From positions 52,283 to 116,282 of the forward strand of contig CAYSJM010000004.1 in the NCBI GenBank assembly GCA_964431385.1: a DNA stretch of 64,000 nt. Direction: 5' to 3'. This document shows positions 1 to 8,539 of this stretch, in pieces (position 1 is the first letter of the stretch; the number at the start of each line of letters is the position of its first letter). The notes beneath the pieces were generated by a model. That model made no database searches, had not been told where the DNA came from, and saw only the letters and a program-made list of their open reading frames with translations. Source of the DNA: UTCHB3 sp964431385. Lineage in GTDB: Bacteria; Bacteroidota; Ignavibacteria; Ignavibacteriales; Ignavibacteriaceae. The translations under genes and the position numbers were made by a program.

Positions 1-1
1 G

Positions 2-298
2 GAATCGGCATACGCAGTTTTAGGGAACAGAATAGCTGTTGTATGCATTGAGCTGACCAAGCAGTATGAAACGATAATCAGGGCACCTCTTTCGGAGATG
101 AGGGAAAAGTTGGAGCAGAGTGATTTAAGGGGTGAGATAACCGCTTTAATCGCCGGATCGAATCCAAAATTCACAGATGATGAGAATGATGAACTCGATG
201 CAGATACTCAAGAAAGTGAAGAGTTTGAGAAGAACAAAAAGGTATCAAAATATAAAATGAAGCAAGCAGATTTTGAGGAGGATGATGAAGAGTCTTAA
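2..298 (+). CDS. rsmI: RsmI, 16S rRNA C1402 2'-O-methyltransferase, 3' part
   Basis: This is the C-terminal 98 residues of a gene that begins before the window; the frame is open from base 2. The stretch NRIAVVCIELTKQYETIIR followed by APLSEM and LRGEITALIAG matches the end of RsmI, where an ELTK helix, a GTLSE-like segment and a strand of the GEIVLVI type close the tetrapyrrole-methylase fold. RsmI uses SAM to 2'-O-methylate C1402 in helix 44 of 16S rRNA. An acidic tail rich in Asp and Glu of about 40 residues follows, longer than usual for the family. The gene overlaps the start of the next one by a few bases, so the two are probably translated from one message. The catalytic N-terminal domain cannot be seen. 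Confidence 0.8.
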   Translation, partial: ESAYAVLGNRIAVVCIELTKQYETIIRAPLSEMREKLEQSDLRGEITALIAGSNPKFTDDENDELDADTQESEEFEKNKKVSKYKMKQADFEEDDEES

Positions 299-1284
299 GA
301 CCCGCACTGGTGAATTATACTTCCCAATATTTTTACCTGATGGGACACGCGGAATAGTAAGAAGTGTTGACTCTACAGATTTGGAAGCTTGTGGAATTGA
401 GGCAATTGTTGTGAATACACTTCATTTGACGACAAAACCGGGACTGACAACCGTAAATGGAATAGGTGGAATACATAGCTTTATGAACTTTCATCACCCT
501 GTAATTTCTGATTCAGGTGGTTTCCAGGTTTATTCACTGATCACCGAGTCGAAAGCCGGAACAATCCATAAGGATGGCTTCACATACAAACTTGAGCAGG
601 AAAAAGAGAAGCAAATCCTTACACCCGAAAAATGTATTCAGCACCAGTTCAGAATTGGTGCCGACATAATTTATTGTCTCGACTATTGTACTCACCCTTC
701 AGCTCCCGATGAAACACAGATTGAAAGTGTTGATTTAACTATTAAATGGGCAAAAAGATGTAAAAAGGAGTATGAAAATCAATTAAAAATCAGGAAAGTT
801 TCCGAAGAGGATAGACCGTTGATTTTTGGTGTCGTTCAGGGGGGTAACAACAAAGATTTACGGAAAAAGTGTGTCGATGAACTCATGGCAATCGGATTTG
901 ATGGTTATGGTTTTGGTGGCTGGCCTATTGATGACGAAGGAAAACTTCTTGAAATGGTCGGATTTGTGGCAGAACTGGTTGGGAGTGAATTTCCAAAGCA
1001 TGCACTGGGAATTGGTAAACCCGAGAATTTAGTCAGGGCATTTAATGCGGGTTATGAGATTTTCGATTGTGTTATTCCAACCCGCGATGCAAGACACAAA
1101 AGACTTTACACATTCAAAAATTATGATTCGATTGNNNNNNNNNNNNNNNNNNNNNNNNNNNNNNNNNNNNNNNNNNNNNNNNNNNNNNNNNNNNNNNNNN
1201 NNNNNNNNNNNNNNNNNNNNNNNNNNNNNNNNNNTGCGATTTTACACTCGATTAACCGATAAATTACGGCAGTTGAATGGATAA
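285..1284 (+). CDS. tRNA-guanine transglycosylase-like protein, interrupted by an assembly gap
   Basis: A Tgt-fold base-exchange enzyme. DSGGFQVYSL (about residue 80) carries the general-base Asp, GVVQGG the substrate Gln, and FDCVIPTRDAR the catalytic nucleophile Asp; all three match queuine/preQ1 transglycosylases. The base-pocket loop differs: where bacterial Tgt has GGLAVGE this has GGWPIDD, so base or RNA specificity may differ. ATG 285 follows GAGGAG closely; TTG 273 and ATG 282 are alternatives. The run of N at 1135-1234 removes the region expected to hold the CxCxxC/His zinc site. After the gap the frame giving LRFYTRLTDKLRQ matches the Tgt C-terminal helix (LRYYQRLMAGLRKAI in E. coli), so the gene ends at 1284, overlapping the methyltransferase start. 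Comparison with E. coli suggests about 50 codons are missing. Queuosine function is likely but unproven. Confidence 0.8.
1135..1234. other. Assembly gap of 100 N
   Basis: Exactly 100 N inside the tgt-like gene. The flanks share no overlap. The reading frame before the gap (that of 285) and the frame that gives a Tgt-like C-terminus after it differ in these coordinates, so 100 is a placeholder length and not a measured distance. Confidence 0.95.
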
Positions 1285-2113
1285 ATCAGTCCTTGCTGAA
1301 AAAATTTATGAATCAATCAAAAAATCGGGAAAATATTCGACCGTTTATGAGGGAACCGTCCGTAAGATAATTGATACGATGATTAATCGCTTTGGCAAGG
1401 AAAAAGAGATTGAAAAAAATGTGAAGAAAAAGTTGCATCAGGTTTATGGGGCATACCAGGTTTCAGGCACCAGATTTAAGGGATCGAGTTTTAATTCCGG
1501 GCGTGAAAATGATGGTTTCGTAGCGGTGAAGGGAAATTGGGACGAAATGGTGGATAAATTATTGAGGGGGCATGTATCAACCGCTGAGAGGATGGGATTT
1601 TATTCCGGGTTTTATGAGAAAATCTTTGAAGCTGTGGGCGGGCATGGCAAAAAATATAAAATTTATGATGCAGCGTGTGGATTTAATCCTTTTTCTGCTT
1701 TTTACTTTAAAGATGTGGTCGAAGTTTATCACTGTTCAGATATCGATGTGGAGCTGAATGAGAATCTGAACCAGTTCTTTAAAAGTGCCGGTTTGGAGAA
1801 TTTTTCAAGTTCAAATAAAGATTTAACGGTTGATGAAATAAACTTCGCAGAATACGATGTTGTTTTTCTATTCAAAACTTTATCGTGTATCGAAAGAGAA
1901 GAAAAGGGGAGTGCAAAAACAATTTTACAAAATGCACTATCGGCAAAACATGTTGTAGTTAGTTTTCCTTCAAAATCGATCGGTGGAAGAGAGAAGGGGA
2001 TGGCAGAGAATTATGCTGCTTTTCTCGAAACACTCATCGAGGGGATGGGAGTGAACAAAATCAATCTTGTCTTCCCCAATGAAACCGTTTATATTTTGAG
2101 CAAACCCGATTAA
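1277..2113 (+). CDS. 16S rRNA (guanine-1405-N7)-methyltransferase, Sgm/FmrO/Rmt family
   Basis: A 278-residue protein aligning along its whole length with the aminoglycoside-resistance methyltransferases Sgm and RmtB. It has an N-terminal helical domain with KYSTVYEGTVRKI (19-31) and LHQVYGAY (53-60), then HVSTAERM (99-106) for the family HxSTxERL, DAACGFNPF (131-139) as SAM motif I (family D(I/L)ACGLNPL), SDID (154-157), LFKTLSCIE (198-206), SFPSKSIGG (229-237), KGMAENYAA (240-248) and an ETVYILSK end. Known members methylate N7 of G1405 in helix 44, blocking 4,6-disubstituted deoxystreptamine drugs. The start overlaps the tgt-like gene by 8 nt, and its end overlaps the convergent recD2 by 4 nt. 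Family membership is strong. Activity and any role in resistance are inferred; a housekeeping ribosome-modification role is possible. Confidence 0.9.
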   Translation: MDKSVLAEKIYESIKKSGKYSTVYEGTVRKIIDTMINRFGKEKEIEKNVKKKLHQVYGAYQVSGTRFKGSSFNSGRENDGFVAVKGNWDEMVDKLLRGHVSTAERMGFYSGFYEKIFEAVGGHGKKYKIYDAACGFNPFSAFYFKDVVEVYHCSDIDVELNENLNQFFKSAGLENFSSSNKDLTVDEINFAEYDVVFLFKTLSCIEREEKGSAKTILQNALSAKHVVVSFPSKSIGGREKGMAENYAAFLETLIEGMGVNKINLVFPNETVYILSKPD

Positions 2114-4251
2114 AAAATAATCTCAGGTGCGTTGGCGTTCTCTGCTTGTCCCGGTATCTTAAAAAGCGAAGTGTAGCGTTTTTGTTCCTGATTGTTTGAT
2201 ACTGCAAGTTCAACCGCTCTTCTACTCCCAACAATAATAAGTAAATTTGATGCTCTTGTTATGGCTGTATAAATCAGATTTCTTTTCAGCATAAAATATT
2301 GCTCGTTGGTCAGAACAACAATAACACACGGATACTCCGAACCCTGGCTCTTATGAATTGTGCACGCATAAGCAAGAGTTACATCATCAAGTGAAGCATT
2401 ACTAAACTTTACATCCCGCTCACCAAAATTAAAAACCAGTTCCTCTTCTTCATCGTCAAGTCCGGTAAGATAACCAATATCGCCATTGTAAATGTCGCGT
2501 TCGTAATCATTTACAAGTTGCATAAATTTATCTTTTAGTTTAAACTCAACATCTCCTTTGGTGTAGATCACCGCCCCGTCATTCAGTCCATTTTGCAGAT
2601 GGAGATTAATCGCATCCACACCTGCATTTCCCTTATACATGGGTGCAAGAATCTGAATATCTGTAAAAGGGTTAAAATTGTATTTTGCCGGAAGGCGGTT
2701 TTTCACGAGATCGAGAAGTAAATCAGGTATTTTATTGCTGTCATTTTCTTCCATAAAAAAGAAATCGCTCTCTTTTGAATTGGCAAGATCGGGCATTAAT
2801 CCTTGATTTATTTTGTGCGAATTGGTGATAATTCGGCTTTCTTCTGCCTGGCGGAAAATTTTATTAAGGCGAATAATTGGTATTTTGTTGTATGCAAGAA
2901 TATCGTGAAGAATATTCCCCGGACCAATGGCAGGGAGCTGATCTTTATCCCCCACGAATATTACAGTTGTTTCTCTATCAACAGCATAAAGAAGTGAAGC
3001 CATAAGAAAAGTATTGATCATCGAAACTTCATCTATTACGAGCAGATGGGCTTTTATTGGATTACTCTTATTGTGTACAAATTTCCCTGTTTGGGAATCA
3101 TATTCAAGGAGTCTGTGAATGGTTTTCGCCTCAAGACCGATAACCTCTGCCATCCTTTTTGCTGCTCTGCCCGTTGGTGCTGCAAGTGCTATTTTCAGTT
3201 TACACTTTTTATATAGGTCAATTATACCTTTTAATGTAGTTGTTTTACCGGTACCCGGTCCACCCGTGAGCACCAGAAAACCATTCTCAGTGGAATATTG
3301 AACCGCTTCGAGTTGTTCCTCCGAAAAGTGTTTTAGAGTATGGACAAAATTTTTGAAAAAGTCAGTTGTATCGTCGTGTTTTGGACGGGAAAGCTCCAGA
3401 ATTTTTGTTTCGATAATCCGTTCCGAATCGTAAACTTCACGGAGATATACATTCTGATTCACCACCATTATTCTTCTTTCAGTTATCAGTTCATTAAACT
3501 GTTGTTCGTAAGAAGTGAGATCGACAGAAAGATTTTTTTGACAAAGAGAGACAAGTTGTTCGTATGGAAGATAGACATGCCCATCGCTGTTGGCTACATT
3601 TTCGAGAAGATAGAGAACACCACTTTTTATTCTGGGGGGGAAATCGTGGTTTAAACCAATTTTTTGAGCAATTGTATCTGCCGTTTTGAATCCAACACCC
3701 CTTATATCAAAAATAAGCTGGTACGGATTTGAAAGGACAACCGTCTCGGCTTTGTCGCCATACTTCTGCAAAATTTTTGAAGCATGGGTTAACGGGATAT
3801 CATATTTTTGGAGGAATATAACGAGTTTGTGCAAGTTCTTTTGCTCGTTCCAGCTCTCAATTATCTTGCCAAGTTTTTTTGCAGATACCCCGGGGACTTT
3901 AAGAAGTTTTTGAGGGTCTTTGTCGATTATTTCAAGAGCTTTTTCGCCATAATAATCAACAATAAATTTGGCAGAATTTTTTGGAAGTCCTTTTAGAGCA
4001 CCCGAAGAGAGGTATTTTAATATAGCCAGTTTACCTTCGGGTTTAAGAATTATTATCTTGCTGATTTTTAGTTGAGACCCAAATTTGGGGTGAACTATCC
4101 ATTCCCCCTCAGCCTCAATCCTGTCACCTTCAGAAAGTCTTGGGAGCGTACCTGTGATAATTTTGCCCGAACGGAGCCTGACAACACCAAATCCGGTGTC
4201 TTCGTTGTAAAAAGTTATTCGTTCAATTTCGCCTTTTAGTCGGTCGGGCAT
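2110..4251 (-). CDS. recD2: RecD2-like SF1 DNA helicase
   Basis: A 713-residue superfamily 1B 5'-3' helicase of the RecD2 type, found in bacteria outside RecBCD complexes. Order: N-terminal OB-like segment with ITFYNEDTGFGVVRL (about 12-26), helix-hairpin-helix repeats (about 90-200, including VPGVSAKKLGKI and IRGVGFKTADTIAQKIG), Walker A GGPGTGKTTT (about 329), GRAAKRMAE, Walker B LLVIDEVSM, VGDKDQLPAIGPG (motif III), and the C-terminal motifs TLAYACTIHKSQGSEYP and YTAITRAS. All helicase motifs appear intact and the length is normal for RecD2. It lies alone on the minus strand and converges on the methyltransferase gene. Confidence 0.93.
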   Translation of the reverse strand: MPDRLKGEIERITFYNEDTGFGVVRLRSGKIITGTLPRLSEGDRIEAEGEWIVHPKFGSQLKISKIIILKPEGKLAILKYLSSGALKGLPKNSAKFIVDYYGEKALEIIDKDPQKLLKVPGVSAKKLGKIIESWNEQKNLHKLVIFLQKYDIPLTHASKILQKYGDKAETVVLSNPYQLIFDIRGVGFKTADTIAQKIGLNHDFPPRIKSGVLYLLENVANSDGHVYLPYEQLVSLCQKNLSVDLTSYEQQFNELITERRIMVVNQNVYLREVYDSERIIETKILELSRPKHDDTTDFFKNFVHTLKHFSEEQLEAVQYSTENGFLVLTGGPGTGKTTTLKGIIDLYKKCKLKIALAAPTGRAAKRMAEVIGLEAKTIHRLLEYDSQTGKFVHNKSNPIKAHLLVIDEVSMINTFLMASLLYAVDRETTVIFVGDKDQLPAIGPGNILHDILAYNKIPIIRLNKIFRQAEESRIITNSHKINQGLMPDLANSKESDFFFMEENDSNKIPDLLLDLVKNRLPAKYNFNPFTDIQILAPMYKGNAGVDAINLHLQNGLNDGAVIYTKGDVEFKLKDKFMQLVNDYERDIYNGDIGYLTGLDDEEEELVFNFGERDVKFSNASLDDVTLAYACTIHKSQGSEYPCVIVVLTNEQYFMLKRNLIYTAITRASNLLIIVGSRRAVELAVSNNQEQKRYTSLFKIPGQAENANAPEIIF

Positions 4252-4333
4252 TTTATCACGGAATTAGTTAAAAAATCAATTTAATATTTGGAGAATAATG
4301 ATTTACTGAATTTAAGCATTCAGCTCAGATAAA

Positions 4334-5101
4334 CTAAACTCTCTTAACAGTGGTGGTATTTGCCTGATCTGAAGGATAAATCACCACTTCTGAAATATTG
4401 ACATGAGGTGGTCTGGTCGCACAAAAAACGACAGTATCGGCAATATCAACCGGATAAAGGGGGGTCATCCCCTTATACACATTTGCTGCACGCTCGGTGT
4501 CACCGTTAAATCTGACTACACTAAATTCAGTTTCCACCATCCCGGGATCCACAGTTGTGGTTCTGATATTTTTGTCGAAAAGTTCGAGTCTTAATGCTTT
4601 AGTGATCGCTGTGACTGCGAATTTTGTTGCACAATAAACATTACCGTTAGGATATACTTCGCGCCCGGCGACAGAACCGATGTTTATAATATGTCCACCA
4701 CCATTTGTTATCATAAGTGGAACTACTGATCTTGTAACAAAGAGCAGACCCTTCACATTTGTGTCGATCATCTCATCCCAGCCATCGGGATCACTCTCAT
4801 GTAGTGGCGAGAGCCCTCTGCCGAGTCCCGCATTATTTACAAGGATATCAATTTTTTTCCAGGCTTCTGGCAGTCCTTCAAATAGAGTAAGAACTTCCTT
4901 CTTTTTCCGGACATCCAGTTGAAGTGGCAGCACTTCCACACCAAATTCAGATGAAATATCGGTGGAAATTGTGTTAAGTTTTTCGATTCGTCGTGCAGTA
5001 AGAATAAGATTGCATCCTTCACGGGCAAATGCTTTTGCAGTCTCAAGACCAATTCCTGAGGAGGCTCCCGTAATAAATACAATTTTTCCTTTGATGTTCA
5101 T
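4334..5101 (-). CDS. SDR-family NAD(P)-dependent oxidoreductase, YdfG-like
   Basis: A 255-residue classical short-chain dehydrogenase. It shows the cofactor motif TGASSGIG (11-18), TARR after strand 2 (the Arg pair suggests NADPH), NNAG (about 88), a catalytic Ser strand IINIGSVAG, and YCATK with the catalytic Tyr and Lys (about 155-159). The C-terminal strand VNISEVVIYPSDQ resembles YdfG-type 3-hydroxy acid/serine dehydrogenases, so a small hydroxy-acid or malonic semialdehyde substrate is the best guess. No pathway partner is adjacent. A single-gene unit on the minus strand between recD2 and the divergent DinB-like gene. Confidence 0.88.
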   Translation of the reverse strand: MNIKGKIVFITGASSGIGLETAKAFAREGCNLILTARRIEKLNTISTDISSEFGVEVLPLQLDVRKKKEVLTLFEGLPEAWKKIDILVNNAGLGRGLSPLHESDPDGWDEMIDTNVKGLLFVTRSVVPLMITNGGGHIINIGSVAGREVYPNGNVYCATKFAVTAITKALRLELFDKNIRTTTVDPGMVETEFSVVRFNGDTERAANVYKGMTPLYPVDIADTVVFCATRPPHVNISEVVIYPSDQANTTTVKRV

Positions 5102-5176
5102 AAAATTTACCGTATTTTGTGATCAATTAAAAAAAACTGAATGCAATTTACCAAAAATTGAAACAAGAGTTGTAAA

Positions 5177-5632
5177 ATGGTCTTAAGTCTTCGCGAATCA
5201 TGGGATGCATCGAACAAAATAACGCTGGAATTACTTGAAAAAATTCCTGAGCATTACCTGAATGTAAAGCCATCTTATGGTGGCAGAAGTGTCGGCTCAC
5301 AATTTTGTCACATAAATAATGTGAGAGTACAGTGGCTGTTGGCGATTGGTACAACAACCCAGGGCGGGTTGATTAAGCTCCAAAAAGATGACCAAACTTA
5401 TAAGACAAAGATATCGGAAGCATTGAAGATATCTTCTGATAGGTTCGGCAGTCTAATTGAAACGAGCATAAGAACTGACATGAAAGTAAAGGGGTACCCT
5501 AACGGAATTAATTCGTTTCTGGTTTATCTCGTATCGCATGAAGCGCATCACCGTGGTCAGATAATTGCTTCCCTAAAATCAGCAAATCTTCCTTTGGAAA
5601 AAGATTTTCTATTTCGAATGTGGGATTTTTAG
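5177..5632 (+). CDS. DinB/YfiT-like four-helix metalloprotein
   Basis: A 151-residue DinB-superfamily protein. The three family His ligands are present: one in QFCHINNVR (about residue 36) and a pair in SHEAHHRGQI (about 116-123), in the usual H...HxxxH pattern that binds a divalent metal. Members include thiol-dependent transferases, and many are uncharacterised. Length is typical. It is divergent from the SDR gene across about 75 bp. The substrate cannot be told from sequence. Confidence 0.8.
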   Translation: MVLSLRESWDASNKITLELLEKIPEHYLNVKPSYGGRSVGSQFCHINNVRVQWLLAIGTTTQGGLIKLQKDDQTYKTKISEALKISSDRFGSLIETSIRTDMKVKGYPNGINSFLVYLVSHEAHHRGQIIASLKSANLPLEKDFLFRMWDF

Positions 5633-5830
5633 CAGTTTAATTGATCTTAAGTGCTACCCGGTTTGATTAGAATGTAAAAATGATTTAAATTTACGGGTTG
5701 AGGTTTTTTAATATTGAATAATTGTTAGAAGCAGAACTCCGACAGGGCTCATGGGGTCATTTTTTGATCTCAGAACAAATGACAAATCGGATTTTAGTTT
5801 CTACTAATTTTTAACAAACAAAGAGAAATA

Positions 5831-7084
5831 ATGCAAAGAAGAAGAGTAGTAGTGACTGGAATGGCAGCCCTTACTCCAATCGGATTAAGTGTTGATGAGT
5901 TTTGGCAAGGAATGATGGAAGGCAAAAGTGGAGCCGCACTTATAACCAAGTTTGACACTTCAAGAGTTGCCACCAAATTTGCCTGCGAACTCAAAGGGTT
6001 CGATCCACTTAATTATATCGACCGTAAAGCGGTGCGCAGAATGGATCTCTTTTGCCAGTATGCGATGGCAGTAGCAAAAGATGTGTTGAAGGATGCGGAA
6101 ATTGATCCTGAAAAAATGACTTCTGACGACAAAGATGACACCGGAGTTATGATCGGTTCAGGAATTGGTGGAATGAATGTGTTTCAGGAACAAGCCCGGA
6201 TACTCATGGAGCAAGGACCCAACAGAGTCTCTCCATTCTTCATTCCTATGTTAATTCCCGATATAGCAGCCGGACAGATTTCAATTGAATATGGATTCCG
6301 GGGACCAAACTACTGTGCTGTTTCAGCTTGTGCGACTTCGAATCATAATTTTATCGACTCATTTATGCTGATCAAAGAAGGTCAGGCAGAAATGATGGTG
6401 TGTGGCGGAGCTGAAGGTCCATTAAACGAACTTGGAATTGCAGGCTTTAATTCTGCACAGGCACTCTCAAAAAGGAATGAATCACCTGAGACGGCAAGTC
6501 GACCATTCGATAAAACCCGTGACGGTTTTGTTATGGGTGAAGGTGCGGGAGCCCTCGTGCTCGAAGAGCTTGAACACGCCAAAAAACGGGGTGCAAAAAT
6601 TTATGCAGAGGTGGTTGGTTATGGCTTAACTGGTGATGCTTACCACATCACAGCCCCTGACCCTGAAGGACGAGGAGCAAGGCTTGCAATGCACAGAGCA
6701 TTAAAATATGCCGGTCTTGAACCCGAGGTTATCGACTACATCAACATGCATGGTACATCGACAGGGCTCGGCGATATCGCTGAAACACAGTCGATAAAAG
6801 CTGTTTTTGGAGAGCAGGCATATAAAATGAATGTTTCTTCCACAAAGAGTATGACGGGTCATTTGCTCGGTGCAGCAGGTGCCGTCGAAGCGATAGCTAC
6901 AATTCTTTCAATAAAGAATAGCGTTATTCCACCGACAATCAACTTTGAAAATCCTGATCCTGACTGTGATCTTAATTATACATTTAACACGCCGCAGAAG
7001 AAAGAAGTTGTATATGCGATGAGCAATGCCTTCGGCTTCGGCGGTCACAACACTTCTGTAATATTTAAAAAATATGAAGAATAA
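5831..7084 (+). CDS. fabF: 3-oxoacyl-[acyl-carrier-protein] synthase II
   Basis: A 417-residue beta-ketoacyl-ACP synthase, full length, starting MQRRRVVVTGMAALTPIGL. The catalytic triad Cys-His-His is visible: SACATS (nucleophile Cys), HGTSTGLGD (first His) and KSMTGHLLGAAG (second His), plus the C-terminal SNAFGFGGHN. It condenses malonyl-ACP with acyl-ACP in fatty acid elongation. Unlike many genomes, no acpP, fabG or fabD gene flanks it; the upstream 198 bp hold no gene. The next gene starts 24 bp downstream. Confidence 0.95.
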   Translation: MQRRRVVVTGMAALTPIGLSVDEFWQGMMEGKSGAALITKFDTSRVATKFACELKGFDPLNYIDRKAVRRMDLFCQYAMAVAKDVLKDAEIDPEKMTSDDKDDTGVMIGSGIGGMNVFQEQARILMEQGPNRVSPFFIPMLIPDIAAGQISIEYGFRGPNYCAVSACATSNHNFIDSFMLIKEGQAEMMVCGGAEGPLNELGIAGFNSAQALSKRNESPETASRPFDKTRDGFVMGEGAGALVLEELEHAKKRGAKIYAEVVGYGLTGDAYHITAPDPEGRGARLAMHRALKYAGLEPEVIDYINMHGTSTGLGDIAETQSIKAVFGEQAYKMNVSSTKSMTGHLLGAAGAVEAIATILSIKNSVIPPTINFENPDPDCDLNYTFNTPQKKEVVYAMSNAFGFGGHNTSVIFKKYEE

Positions 7085-7108
7085 TCAACTAAACGAGGCT
7101 TAGACTAT

Positions 7109-8521
7109 ATGAAAAAAATTCTCTCACTCATGCTTTTAATGGCTTTGCTCAGCCTTACGGGATATTCCCAGACCGAGAAATGGAACTATACCAAAAAGAT
7201 CCATTTCCCCCCAACTGACACCGCTTTTGTGCGTCCGTTTCTAATGACAATAGATTCTGCCGGTGTTGTTTATGTAGCTTCCTCGAAGGCAACAACAACA
7301 AAAGCACACAACGCAATCTATTATCTTCTTCCCGGTGACACCATTTTCAAAAAAATGGTCGATTTTGACAACAATGGCGATTCCGATACTCTTACAGGAA
7401 ACATCGGTGCAATTAGAGGAATTTCCGCTCTTAATGGAGACCTTTATATAAATGCAAGCATCCCTTACCAAAGAACAGCACCTAACACTGTGGCTTCTCA
7501 GTATGTTTATCCAAATCGTGACACAAATCTTGTTCAGAAATTTGGATTTAACATAAACGGTGCCGGATATGGTACTTACATCCACGGCTCTGCAATTACA
7601 AAAGATTCAATCGTTTTTACAGGAGTTTCTTTTAACACAACGATTAGATTTTACAATTTCTCTTATGCACTCACCACTCCTGCAAGAGGATCATGGATAT
7701 CCATGGCAACATTCCCGCCTGTTCCCGGTGGTCCACACTTCAACGGACTTGATGTTGTAAGAGATATTGCTGTATTGCGTACAGGTGACTACACCAATCC
7801 TGAAACTCCATGGTACACATCAAGAAATTCAAAATCATCCACTGAAATCACAGGCGGAATCGCAATGTGGTCAGGTGGTAGCCAGACAAATCCATCAGCA
7901 TATTCAGGCACAAAGATAACAGACCTCGCAAGAGATCTCGATTTTTCGAGTGCAATTCCTTACGGAATTGATGTGGATGCAAACGGAGTTCTCTGGGTAG
8001 CCGGAACAGATTCAACAAGAAGATGGGTAAAAGGATACAATGTGATCGTAAACTTTGCTGATCCTGTATTTGAACTCCCCGGACAGTTTAGCGGATCAAA
8101 CCCTGATCCTTCAGGTGCACCAATGACAGCACCGAGCGATGTTGTTCTTTCAAAAGATGCAAGAACTGCATTTGTTGCTGATGGTGGCAGTCATTCAGTT
8201 TTCAAATTTGAATACTTTGATCCAACAGGTGTTGAAGATGGCGTAGCTGCAAATCCGGTGAATTTTTCACTCGATCAGAACTACCCAAATCCGTTTAATC
8301 CTTCAACATTCATCAAATTTAGTTTGCCTGAAGCTTCTAATGTAAAACTTTATGTTTCCAACTCATTGGGACAAAAAGTTGCTGAGGTATTTGATGGTTA
8401 TAAGAGTTCAGGAACACATTCATTGGTATTTGATGCTTCAAGTCTCACAAGTGGCGTATATTTTTATACCCTCGAGACAATGAACGGCAGACTTACCAAA
8501 AAAATGATGCTGATGAAATAG
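7109..8521 (+). CDS. Secreted protein with T9SS type A sorting domain
   Basis: A 470-residue exported protein. The signal peptide MKKILSLMLLMALLSLTGYSQ (1-21) has a hydrophobic core and a YSQ cleavage site. The central region (about 40-370) has short repeated strands typical of a beta-propeller (for example VYVASSKATTT, LWVAGTDSTRR and AFVADGGSHSVFKF). The C-terminus from about residue 388, QNYPNPFNPSTFIKFSLP to the end, is a type A T9SS sorting domain, directing outer-membrane passage and surface attachment. Binding partner unknown. The gene lies 18 bp upstream of malQ, which may be co-transcribed. Confidence 0.85.
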   Translation: MKKILSLMLLMALLSLTGYSQTEKWNYTKKIHFPPTDTAFVRPFLMTIDSAGVVYVASSKATTTKAHNAIYYLLPGDTIFKKMVDFDNNGDSDTLTGNIGAIRGISALNGDLYINASIPYQRTAPNTVASQYVYPNRDTNLVQKFGFNINGAGYGTYIHGSAITKDSIVFTGVSFNTTIRFYNFSYALTTPARGSWISMATFPPVPGGPHFNGLDVVRDIAVLRTGDYTNPETPWYTSRNSKSSTEITGGIAMWSGGSQTNPSAYSGTKITDLARDLDFSSAIPYGIDVDANGVLWVAGTDSTRRWVKGYNVIVNFADPVFELPGQFSGSNPDPSGAPMTAPSDVVLSKDARTAFVADGGSHSVFKFEYFDPTGVEDGVAANPVNFSLDQNYPNPFNPSTFIKFSLPEASNVKLYVSNSLGQKVAEVFDGYKSSGTHSLVFDASSLTSGVYFYTLETMNGRLTKKMMLMK

Positions 8522-8539
8522 TAAAAGAGAAGGTATAAC

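Noticed and set aside
98..298. A free-standing small acidic protein starting at 98
   Set aside because: The frame is open to the window edge and the upstream residues continue the RsmI C-terminal fold.
273..1262. Tgt-like gene ending at 1262 when read through the N gap
   Set aside because: The tail after the gap (AILHSINR) has no Tgt similarity, whereas the other frame gives the true C-terminal helix and a sensible gene overlap.
285..1284. A DNA-modifying DpdA-type transglycosylase
   Set aside because: No other dpd or deazaguanine DNA-modification genes are near, and the tRNA-type Tgt motifs are stronger.
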